From Gammaproteobacteria bacterium (GTDB taxonomy: Bacteria; Pseudomonadota; Gammaproteobacteria; CAJXQU01): a stretch of DNA of 5,239 nt. The notes beneath the pieces are model-generated. The model had not been told where the DNA came from. It was given only the letters and a program-made list of their open reading frames with translations, and ran no database searches. Position numbers and translations under genes: made by a program. This document shows positions 1-5,239 of this stretch, in pieces. Where the stretch lies: the NCBI GenBank assembly GCA_026984275.1, contig JALSSM010000454.1, forward strand, positions 1-5,239, read 5' to 3'. Each line of letters starts with the position of its first letter. Positions within the stretch are counted from its first letter, which is position 1.

Positions 1-490
1 ACTCAGTGACGGGTTGTGTAAAGGCCTTCAGAGGTTCTCCCCAGATCTCATCGAGACCCTCAGCGCCACTATAGTGTTTCACGTATTTTCCAAACGCCAG
101 CGCTTCAGTGAAATATTCAGCAGACAGTTTTCGAAGCGTATTATCCGAACCAATTTCAATGCCTTTTTCTGCCAGCTCGACACTCACAGTAAAAATATCA
201 CTGGCACGGTTAAATAATGCACCCGCCAACATGGCACCATTGATCCGTTTCCTGTCCGGGTCAGTTTCTTCTTCATATGCCCGCCGAGCCTCTTCGAGTT
301 TTACACCGGGTGTGTTGATACCTTTTTCAGTCAGATGGAAGGCGCGGCGAGTTAAGGCTTTGATCAGAAGGTGTTTGGTGGCCAATGAGTCTTCAGGAAC
401 GACGTAATAGCGAACCCAATAGCCATCGTAATAGATGCGGGGTTTACCATCTATTTCACGTACGGTTCCGTTTTCTGTTTTTTCGTTCAT
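1..490 (-). CDS. Conserved hypothetical protein, 3' end cut by window edge
   Basis: An open frame runs from an ATG at 490 to the left edge without a stop, giving 163 visible residues; the C-terminus lies outside. I do not recognise the family and assign no function. The first ~30 residues are polar, then aromatic-rich (IYYDGYWVRYYVVPED, about 19-34), which suggests a short beta segment. From about residue 35 onward the sequence looks mostly helical and soluble, with charged stretches such as KLEEARRAYEEETDPDRKR (64-82), a small-residue helix NGAMLAGALFNRASDIF (84-100), and GLDEIWGEPLKAF (145-157). There is no signal peptide, transmembrane segment or cysteine. Codon use and composition look like the neighbouring genes, which supports real coding. 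The start is uncertain: only a weak AAGAA purine run directly abuts the ATG. The gene lies downstream of argG on the same strand but is separated from it by 240 bases holding an inverted-repeat element, so it is probably not translationally coupled. Confidence 0.75.
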   Translation of the reverse strand, partial: MNEKTENGTVREIDGKPRIYYDGYWVRYYVVPEDSLATKHLLIKALTRRAFHLTEKGINTPGVKLEEARRAYEEETDPDRKRINGAMLAGALFNRASDIFTVSVELAEKGIEIGSDNTLRKLSAEYFTEALAFGKYVKHYSGAEGLDEIWGEPLKAFTQPVTE

Positions 491-560
491 TTCTTATGAA
501 TCATAGTCAAATATGCAGAGTACGAATATCATAATCCTGTTTAGCTGAAATAAATATAAA
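491..560 (-). other. AT-rich leader between the inverted-repeat element and the left-edge gene
   Basis: This 70-base AT-rich stretch precedes the hypothetical gene. A TATGAT hexamer (533-528 on the minus strand, 5 of 6 matches to a sigma-70 -10 box) could be part of a promoter, but no convincing -35 box sits 16-18 bases upstream. The U-rich run immediately left of the element (about 546-560 as minus-strand transcript) follows the long hairpin and could help end argG transcription. Both readings are weak. Confidence 0.25.
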
Positions 561-578
561 GGAACTTCTGATTAAGTC
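561..578 (+). repeat. Left terminal inverted repeat
   Basis: GGAACTTCTGATTAAGTC; the reverse complement of 703-720 with one difference at position 566 (T against the C expected). The pair extends one more base outward (A560 with T721), so the true repeat may be 19 bp. Confidence 0.8.
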
Positions 579-702
579 ATGAATGTTTTTGTGAAAGTTA
601 AAATTCACCATCTTTTCGTTACGAATTTTGCCAATAGAACGACTATTAACTGCAATTCGTGCCTCAATCTGGTAAATTTTTCCATTCCACAAATCTCATT
701 CA

Positions 703-720
703 GACTTAATCAGAGGTTCC
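703..720 (-). repeat. Right terminal inverted repeat
   Basis: On the minus strand this reads GGAACCTCTGATTAAGTC, matching the left repeat at 17 of 18 positions. In RNA the one mismatched position would be a tolerated G-U pair on the argG transcript or its complement. It ends 10 bases from the argG stop codon. Confidence 0.8.
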
Positions 721-730
721 TGAACGAGAA

Positions 731-1945
731 TTATCTGCCTTTTTTACCAGCGATCCGTAAGCGCAAAGCATTCAGTTTAATATAACCTTCTGCATCTTTT
801 TGATCATAGGCACCAGCATCATCTTCAAAAGTAGCAATACTTTCGTCAAACAGGCTGTCATTCGATTTTCGACCAACCACTTCAACATTACCCTTGTAAA
901 GTTTAAGACGTACAACACCATTTACAACTGTCTGAGAAGCATCGATCATTTGCTGCATCATTTCCCTTTCCGGACTCCACCAGTAACCATTGTAGATCAG
1001 TGTTGCGTAACGTGGCATCAGATCATCTTTCAGATGCGCAACCTCGCGATCAAGGGTAATGGATTCGATCGCACGATGTGCTTTCAGCATGATCGTTCCG
1101 CCCGGTGTTTCGTAGCAGCCGCGAGATTTCATGCCGACATAACGGTTTTCGACAATATCAAGGCGTCCAATACCGTGTTCACCACCAATACGGTTCAATT
1201 CGGCAAGAATAGTGGCCGGTGTCATTGCTTTGCCATTAATGGCCGTGATGTCACCTTTTTCATAGCTTAGCTCTATATATTGGGCTTTGTCAGGAGCATT
1301 TTCTGGTGAGACCGACCAGCGCCACATGGACTCTTCAGGTTCGTTCCAGGGATCTTCCAGAATGCCACCTTCATAGGAGATATGGAGCAGGTTTGCATCC
1401 ATAGAGTAGGGTGATTTTTTACCCTGTTTCATTTCGACAGGTATGCCGTGTTGTTCCGCATAAGCCATCAGCTTTTCACGGGATAACAGATCCCATTCTC
1501 GCCACGGGGCGATAATTTTGATCTCAGGGTTCAGGGCATAAGCACCAAGTTCAAAGCGCACCTGATCATTACCTTTTCCCGTTGCACCATGAGAGATGGC
1601 ATCTGCACCGGTTTCCCTGGCGATCTCGATGAGCCGTTTTGAGATCAGTGGTCGTGCGATGGAAGTGCCGAGCAGGTATTCACCTTCATAAATGGTATTC
1701 GCACGGAACATGGGGAATACAAAATCTCGAACGAATTCTTCTTTGAGATCGTCAATATAGATCTCCTTAATTCCCATTTGTTTTGCCTTTTCCCGAGCAG
1801 GTTCAACTTCTTCACCCTGACCGAGATCAGCTGTAAAAGTGACGACTTCACATTGATATTCATCTTCCAGCCATTTAAGGATGACCGAGGTATCAAGGCC
1901 ACCAGAGTAGGCGAGAACGACTTTTTTTACCGAGTTTTGCGACAT
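731..1945 (-). CDS. argG: Argininosuccinate synthase
   Basis: A complete 404-residue enzyme. It condenses citrulline and aspartate using ATP (released as AMP and pyrophosphate) to form argininosuccinate, the next-to-last step of arginine synthesis in the cytoplasm. The N-terminal nucleotide-binding loop is AYSGGLDTS (12-20). Other family signatures are GTSIARPLI (93-101), HGATGKGNDQVRFE (119-132), YSMDANLLHISYEGG (180-194) and ENRYVGMKSRGCYETPGG (266-283), which form the citrulline and aspartate binding regions. The length fits the common ~400-residue bacterial type, not the longer ~447-residue E. coli form. The ATG at 1945 is supported by an AGGAAG ribosome-binding site eight bases upstream (1959-1954). 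A sigma-70-like promoter lies in the 108-base gap after htpX, so argG is probably its own transcription unit. argH is not adjacent on the downstream side. I saw no clear ArgR box. Confidence 0.98.
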   Translation of the reverse strand: MSQNSVKKVVLAYSGGLDTSVILKWLEDEYQCEVVTFTADLGQGEEVEPAREKAKQMGIKEIYIDDLKEEFVRDFVFPMFRANTIYEGEYLLGTSIARPLISKRLIEIARETGADAISHGATGKGNDQVRFELGAYALNPEIKIIAPWREWDLLSREKLMAYAEQHGIPVEMKQGKKSPYSMDANLLHISYEGGILEDPWNEPEESMWRWSVSPENAPDKAQYIELSYEKGDITAINGKAMTPATILAELNRIGGEHGIGRLDIVENRYVGMKSRGCYETPGGTIMLKAHRAIESITLDREVAHLKDDLMPRYATLIYNGYWWSPEREMMQQMIDASQTVVNGVVRLKLYKGNVEVVGRKSNDSLFDESIATFEDDAGAYDQKDAEGYIKLNALRLRIAGKKGR

Positions 1946-1984
1946 GAAAAATGCTTCCTGTAGTGCTGTGTACGAAAAGCGGCC

Positions 1985-2013
1985 ATTCTGCCCTGAGTTG
2001 GCCTACAGGTCAA
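1985..2013 (-). promoter_or_regulatory. Candidate sigma-70 promoter of argG
   Basis: On the minus strand a TTGACC -35 box (2013-2008, 5 of 6 matches) and a CAGAAT -10 box (1990-1985, 4 of 6) are separated by exactly 17 bases. Transcription would start near 1978, leaving a short leader of about 33 bases before the argG ATG. The good spacing and the position in the only gap before argG support it. The weak -10 box suggests that an activator or modest basal strength applies. Confidence 0.5.
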
Positions 2014-2053
2014 AAGCCGGAAGAGAAATATTGAGCCACTAACCGACCTTAAT

Positions 2054-2932
2054 TCACAGGTTTTGCGATTGTAATGCGGCAATCCGTACTTCAAGTGGTG
2101 GGTGGCTTGTGAATAGTTTACCGAATTTGCCACCAATGAAACCAAATGCTGTCAGCTGCTCTGGCAGTGGTTGAGGATTTTGTAACGATTGCAGCCTTTG
2201 CAAGGCAGCGATCATCTTTTGTCGTCCCGCGAGATCCGCTCCACCTTTATCTGCCCGGAATTCACGTTGTCGGCTAAACCACATCGTGATCATGGTGGCG
2301 AGGAAACCAAAAATGATCTCAAAGACAATACTGGAAAGATAATAACCTATTCCCGGGCCATGTCGTTGTTCTCCTCTTGACAGCATGCCATCGACCACAT
2401 AGCCGGCTACTCTGGAGAGGAAGATCACAAAGGTATTTACTACTCCCTGGATTAAGGCCATGGTGACCATATCGCCATTAGCTACATGGGAAATTTCATG
2501 TCCCATGACGGCTTCAGCCTCATCACGGGTCATACCTTCTAACAGACCTGTGCTGACAGCAACCAGCGCATCATTTTTGTTCATTCCCGTGGCAAAGGCA
2601 TTGGGTGTGGGGGAGTTAAAAATAGCGACTTCAGGCATTCCGATACCGGCATCACGCGCCTGTCTTTCGACGGTTGAAACCAGCCACCGCTCAGTTTCAT
2701 TCGCGGGTTGCTCAATCACTTGAGCACCAACGGATCGTTTTGCCATTGATTTAGACATGGCCAGCGAAATGAATGAACCGACCATCCCGATCACAACAGA
2801 CATAATCAGCAAGCCCTGGTAAGGAATGCCACTGCCGGCCATCATCCTGTCGATACCCAGGATTCGCATCACCATTGAAAGAACCAGCATAATCGCCAGG
2901 TTCGTGCCCAGGAATAAAGCTATTCTCATCAT
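2054..2932 (-). CDS. htpX: Protease HtpX (membrane zinc metalloprotease)
   Basis: A complete 292-residue member of peptidase family M48B, almost the length of E. coli HtpX (293). HtpX is an inner-membrane endoprotease that, with FtsH, degrades misfolded membrane proteins under heat or envelope stress. Two hydrophobic segments near the N-terminus (about 3-24 and 37-58) and two further on (about 155-178 and 195-216) match the four-helix topology. The zinc site is intact: HEISH at 145-149 supplies two histidines and the catalytic glutamate (E146), and E224 in REFRAD is the expected third ligand. The C-terminal FTSHPPLEVRI (274-284) is the usual M48 tail motif. The start MM at 2932 is well supported by a strong GGGGGAG ribosome-binding site six bases upstream (2945-2939). 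It follows pyk by 47 bases and precedes argG by 108. A heat-shock-like promoter lies between it and pyk. Confidence 0.98.
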   Translation of the reverse strand: MMRIALFLGTNLAIMLVLSMVMRILGIDRMMAGSGIPYQGLLIMSVVIGMVGSFISLAMSKSMAKRSVGAQVIEQPANETERWLVSTVERQARDAGIGMPEVAIFNSPTPNAFATGMNKNDALVAVSTGLLEGMTRDEAEAVMGHEISHVANGDMVTMALIQGVVNTFVIFLSRVAGYVVDGMLSRGEQRHGPGIGYYLSSIVFEIIFGFLATMITMWFSRQREFRADKGGADLAGRQKMIAALQRLQSLQNPQPLPEQLTAFGFIGGKFGKLFTSHPPLEVRIAALQSQNL

Positions 2933-2938
2933 GATGAA

Positions 2939-2945
2939 CTCCCCC
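2939..2945 (-). promoter_or_regulatory. Strong ribosome-binding site of htpX
   Basis: GGGGGAG on the minus strand with six bases before the first ATG (2932). It fixes the htpX start at the MM pair; the second ATG at 2929 is nine bases away and also possible. Confidence 0.7.
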
Positions 2946-2957
2946 TCAAATTTAAAT

Positions 2958-2984
2958 TTACGGGGTCATTATACAGAAATCAAA
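2958..2984 (-). promoter_or_regulatory. Candidate heat-shock (sigma-32) promoter of htpX, overlapping a TATAAT box
   Basis: On the minus strand TTTGATT (2984-2978; compare the sigma-32 -35 consensus CTTGAAA) lies 12 bases before CCCCGTAA (2965-2958; compare CCCCATNT). Inside the spacer is a perfect TATAAT (2973-2968), but no good sigma-70 -35 box sits at the right distance. htpX is a known heat-shock gene in E. coli, which makes a sigma-32 site plausible here. The -35 match overlaps the pyk stop codon. The matches are partial, so this remains a candidate. Confidence 0.4.
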
Positions 2985-4434
2985 CTGTCAGGAGAGTGAC
3001 TGAAGGTGTATTCATTTCTTTTTCTGCATGAAAGCCACGGATCAGGACAATGAAGTCTCCTTCTTCTGCGCAGCCCGTTTCTTTCGCGATCCTGCGGGCA
3101 AGCTGGTTTGGGTGATTGCTGCCAGCATCATCTGCCAGAATTGGTAATGTGCCCCATAACAAGTTCATGCGGCGATAAGTGTGTTCATCTGAAGAAATGG
3201 CAATCATATGGGCAGCTGGCCTGGCCGAACTGATGGTTCTGGCGGACATTCCGGTTTGTGACAGCGTTAAGATGGCCCGGACGTTGATCTGTTGTGCCAG
3301 TTCTGCCGCGATATGAGCCACTGCATGGCCAAAGGGTGATTCATCATAGTTAGTGAGATCACGTTCCAGTGCCGAAAAGTTGTTCTCCTGCCACATATAA
3401 GCCTCAGTTTGATGAATAATCCTGGACATCATTCTGACTGCCTGGATTGGATGTTTCCCGGCAGCGGTTTCACCTGAAAGCATCACCGCATCGGCGCCTG
3501 TGATGACGGCTTGTGATATATCCGAGACTTCGGCACGGGTTGGTTGTGCTGTATCCATCATAGATTCCAGCATTTGTGTTGCGACAATAACCGGGCAGTT
3601 ATGATCGCGCGCCATGGTGATTAATTTTCGTTGGGCAATCGGAACTTCTTCGGGGCTGAGTTCAACACCCAGATCACCACGAGCCACCATAATGGCATTG
3701 ACGGACTTAATGATCGCCGAGGCATTTTCCAGTGCTTCAGGTTTTTCAAACTTGGCAATAATGCCAGCATCAAGATGATTATCTTCCATGAGCTGACGGA
3801 GATCCTGTATATCCGTTGATCGACGTACAAAAGATAATGCCAGAAAATCAACCCCAAGTTTCAATGCAAACAGTGCATCTTTTTTATCTTTTTCTGTCAG
3901 TGAAGGAGCAGAAACATTCACGCCAGGAAGATTGATTCCTTTATGGTTCTTAAGGGTGCCACCCTGGATGACGCGACATTGAATATCTTCACCAGCCACG
4001 GCTTCCACACGGAGTTCCAGTTTTCCATCGTCCATTAAAATGGGATCATTGACCATCACATCTTTGGCCAGCGACTTGTATTGTGATGGTATAAGTCCCG
4101 ATTTTCCGATCACCTCACGGGTTGTCATAATGACTTCATCACCATTAACCAGTTCGATTTGATCATTCTTAAACTTGCCAGTACGAATTTTTGGTCCACA
4201 CAGATCGGCAAAAATGGCAACGGGACGATTTAATTCGGTTGATAGTTCACGGACAAGCTTGTAGGTTGCCTGGTGATCTTTATGACTACCGTGAGACATG
4301 TTGAGGCGAATAACATCAACACCTGCTTCCAGGAGATGACGGATCGTATATTCATCATCTGAAGAAGGTCCCAGTGTGGCAATAATTTTAGTGCGCCGCT
4401 GATTCAGCAGATCGATTTGAGTTTTGATAGCCAT
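2980..4434 (-). CDS. pyk: Pyruvate kinase (PykA-like)
   Basis: A complete enzyme of 484 residues (486 from the upstream ATG at 4440). It transfers phosphate from phosphoenolpyruvate to ADP, making pyruvate and ATP in the last step of glycolysis. Numbering from the upstream ATG: substrate and cation site RLNMSHGS (45-52), DLCGPKIRTG (79-88), catalytic lysine K230 in AKFEKPEA, metal ligands E232 and D256 (MVARGDLGVE), ATQMLESM (287-294) with T288, and PTRAEV...GADAVMLSGETAAGKHP (300-331). The B domain spans roughly 87-185 and the C-terminal domain runs from about 365 to the end. I chose the ATG at 4434 because GGA in CGGATAC sits nine bases before it, but only three bases before the ATG at 4440. 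Lysine at 84 with leucine at 80, in place of the Glu and Thr of muscle enzyme, is the pattern of potassium-independent pyruvate kinases. The upstream gene ends 48 bases away. No strong promoter or terminator is visible in that gap. Confidence 0.97.
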   Translation of the reverse strand: MAIKTQIDLLNQRRTKIIATLGPSSDDEYTIRHLLEAGVDVIRLNMSHGSHKDHQATYKLVRELSTELNRPVAIFADLCGPKIRTGKFKNDQIELVNGDEVIMTTREVIGKSGLIPSQYKSLAKDVMVNDPILMDDGKLELRVEAVAGEDIQCRVIQGGTLKNHKGINLPGVNVSAPSLTEKDKKDALFALKLGVDFLALSFVRRSTDIQDLRQLMEDNHLDAGIIAKFEKPEALENASAIIKSVNAIMVARGDLGVELSPEEVPIAQRKLITMARDHNCPVIVATQMLESMMDTAQPTRAEVSDISQAVITGADAVMLSGETAAGKHPIQAVRMMSRIIHQTEAYMWQENNFSALERDLTNYDESPFGHAVAHIAAELAQQINVRAILTLSQTGMSARTISSARPAAHMIAISSDEHTYRRMNLLWGTLPILADDAGSNHPNQLARRIAKETGCAEEGDFIVLIRGFHAEKEMNTPSVTLLTV

Positions 4435-4482
4435 GTACATGTATCCGAAATAAATACGGTATTACATGCAGAATGCGTACCA

Positions 4483-5239
4483 TTAAAAGAGAGCAAATGG
4501 TTTTGCCAGCGGCTCACCAATAAAGATTCCCTGACCAGGCCAGGCAACACTTTTCCAGTAAGCTTCGATCAGAGTGTCACCGTTAAGGTAATGCTGCATA
4601 ACAACGATGGGATGAGGGAACTTCTGAAGAAAATTACACGGTTCAACCACTGCTCCATAACTGCCTGTGGCACCAGCCTCCAGCCAGCGTAAGGCACTCA
4701 TCTGACTGCTACCCGTCAGAATACCACCCGCAGATGTCAGATGATCAGCGATGGCACCGGGCAGGAAGGTCAATGTCTCCAGGTTTTTGATTTTCTTCAG
4801 GCCGGTAATATAGTAAAAGACATCGTCTTTATTTTTCAGTGAATTGGTTTCGATTTCTTTTACTGTAAAAATTGGGCTGAGCCGTTTGACGAATTCAGAA
4901 TAAAAAAGTGATCGCACATTTCTATTTTTATCGCTGGTACTGACCAGATAAGCGGTCCCCGTGGGATAAGTAAAGTCAGCTTCAACGCCTTTTCTGATCA
5001 ATGAGATTCCATTTTTTAAAGAGGTTGCTGCGATCGACATCGTCGGCCGTATCCCATAATCAGACCAGGGTCGGTGGCTCAATGAATTAAAATACGGATT
5101 TTCCCGTGTAGGCTTACAACCTTGTGCACAAAAGGCCGGATCATAGCCCATCGCAAATGCTGTTGTGATCGACATACAAGCAACACGGAAAGGTGCCACC
5201 CAGGTCAAAGCATAGGCCTGGACATTCACAGGCGTTGCT
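4483..5239 (-). CDS. TIGR03790-like uncharacterised protein, 5' end cut by window edge
   Basis: The frame is open from the right edge to a TAA at 4483, giving 251 visible residues. A GTG at 5229 is not the start: the frame continues upstream as ...ATPVNVQAYALTW, an internal family motif, so the N-terminus (perhaps 100 or more residues, including any signal peptide) lies outside. From memory, the sequence fits family TIGR03790: VQAYALTWVAPFRV (6-19, counted from the edge), AFAMGYDPAFC, ADHLTSAGG (164-172), LRWLEAGATGSYGAVVEPCNF (183-203), HYLNGDTLIEAYWKSVAWPGQG (216-237) and IGEPLAKPF at the end. Four cysteines are visible (21, 37, 41, 201). The function is unknown; as I recall, the family tends to occur in genomes carrying exosortase/PEP-CTERM sorting systems. 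The C-terminal pattern (repeatable AGATG, an EP motif, G-[DE]-[ST]-L-EAY, final G[DE]P) recalls C25/caspase-fold proteins, but this is inference. Pyruvate kinase follows by 48 bases with no evident functional link. Confidence 0.8.
   Translation of the reverse strand, partial: ATPVNVQAYALTWVAPFRVACMSITTAFAMGYDPAFCAQGCKPTRENPYFNSLSHRPWSDYGIRPTMSIAATSLKNGISLIRKGVEADFTYPTGTAYLVSTSDKNRNVRSLFYSEFVKRLSPIFTVKEIETNSLKNKDDVFYYITGLKKIKNLETLTFLPGAIADHLTSAGGILTGSSQMSALRWLEAGATGSYGAVVEPCNFLQKFPHPIVVMQHYLNGDTLIEAYWKSVAWPGQGIFIGEPLAKPFALF

Larger units (their letters stand above)
561..720. mobile_element. MITE-like foldback palindromic element, 160 bp
   Basis: The two ends are 18-bp inverted repeats (561-578 and 703-720) that differ at one position. 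Inside them the symmetry continues with small gaps: TGAATG (580-585 against 697-702), TTTGTG (588-593 against 688-693), ACCA (607-610 against 670-673), ACGAATT (621-627 against 654-660), ending in an AATAG/CTATT stem around the loop AACGA (633-647). The loop centre coincides with the midpoint of the end repeats, so the whole unit is one long imperfect hairpin. It is AT-rich and carries no convincing gene. I see no clear target-site duplication (AAA on the left, TGA on the right), so the insertion may be old or the exact ends may differ. It begins 10 bases after the argG stop, so as RNA it would form a large structure in the argG 3' UTR and may act as a terminator or stabiliser. A MITE mobilised by a relative elsewhere in the genome is the best reading; the transposase family is unknown. 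Confidence 0.7.

Noticed and set aside
507..692. A 61-residue minus-strand reading frame lying across the inverted-repeat element
   Set aside because: It starts inside the palindrome, has no ribosome-binding site, and its sequence is explained by the AT-rich element; it does not look like a transposase fragment.
800..1270. A 156-residue plus-strand open frame antisense to argG
   Set aside because: It lies wholly within the unambiguous argG coding sequence and reads as a complementary-strand shadow with no recognisable motif.
1946..2053. Possible ArgR operator upstream of argG
   Set aside because: I found no pair of half-sites resembling TNTGAATNNNNATTCANA in the gap.
2948..2959. Perfect 12-bp palindrome AAATTTAAATTT just upstream of the htpX ribosome-binding site
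   Set aside because: It is low-complexity AT sequence that arises easily by chance. A GTAAA half-site overlaps it, but the second half needed for a CpxR box is missing.
4440..4482. Possible weak hairpin (GGTA/TACC with a T-rich run after it) between the TIGR03790-like gene and pyk
   Set aside because: The stem is only four to six base pairs, including a wobble, and the T run is interrupted; too weak to call an intrinsic terminator.
4417..4692. A 91-residue plus-strand open frame over the pyk start and the end of the TIGR03790-like gene
   Set aside because: It is antisense to two well-supported genes and has no recognisable domain.

Overview
The window looks like a piece of a gammaproteobacterial chromosome of moderate GC content. 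This rests on the HtpX sequence (MMRIALFL start, about 290 aa), the ~400-residue bacterial argininosuccinate synthase, and the PykA-like pyruvate kinase. A marine or host-associated relative of the Oceanospirillales is possible, but that is a guess. No rRNA, tRNA or long-range marker fixes the genus.

Every recognisable gene lies on the minus strand, so transcription runs from the right edge to the left. In that order they are: (1) the 3' part of a gene for an uncharacterised TIGR03790-like protein, cut by the right edge; (2) pyk, pyruvate kinase; (3) htpX, a membrane zinc metalloprotease; (4) argG, argininosuccinate synthase; (5) the 5' part of a conserved hypothetical gene I do not recognise, cut by the left edge. 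The gaps are short (48, 47 and 108 bases) except the last one (240 bases). Candidate promoters sit before htpX (heat-shock-like) and before argG (sigma-70-like). I therefore read this as a row of mostly independent housekeeping units, not one functional operon.

The most notable non-coding structure is at 561-720, between argG and the left-edge gene. It is a 160-bp AT-rich element with 18-bp terminal inverted repeats (17 of 18 matching). Its symmetry continues inward to a small central hairpin at 633-647, so the whole element is one long imperfect palindrome. It looks like a foldback MITE-type miniature element. It starts 10 bases after the argG stop codon and would form a large hairpin in the argG 3' UTR.

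The other points of interest are the presence of a TIGR03790-family gene, its possible distant resemblance to C25/caspase-fold proteins, and active-site residues that predict a potassium-independent pyruvate kinase. I found no defence system, CRISPR array or intact transposase.
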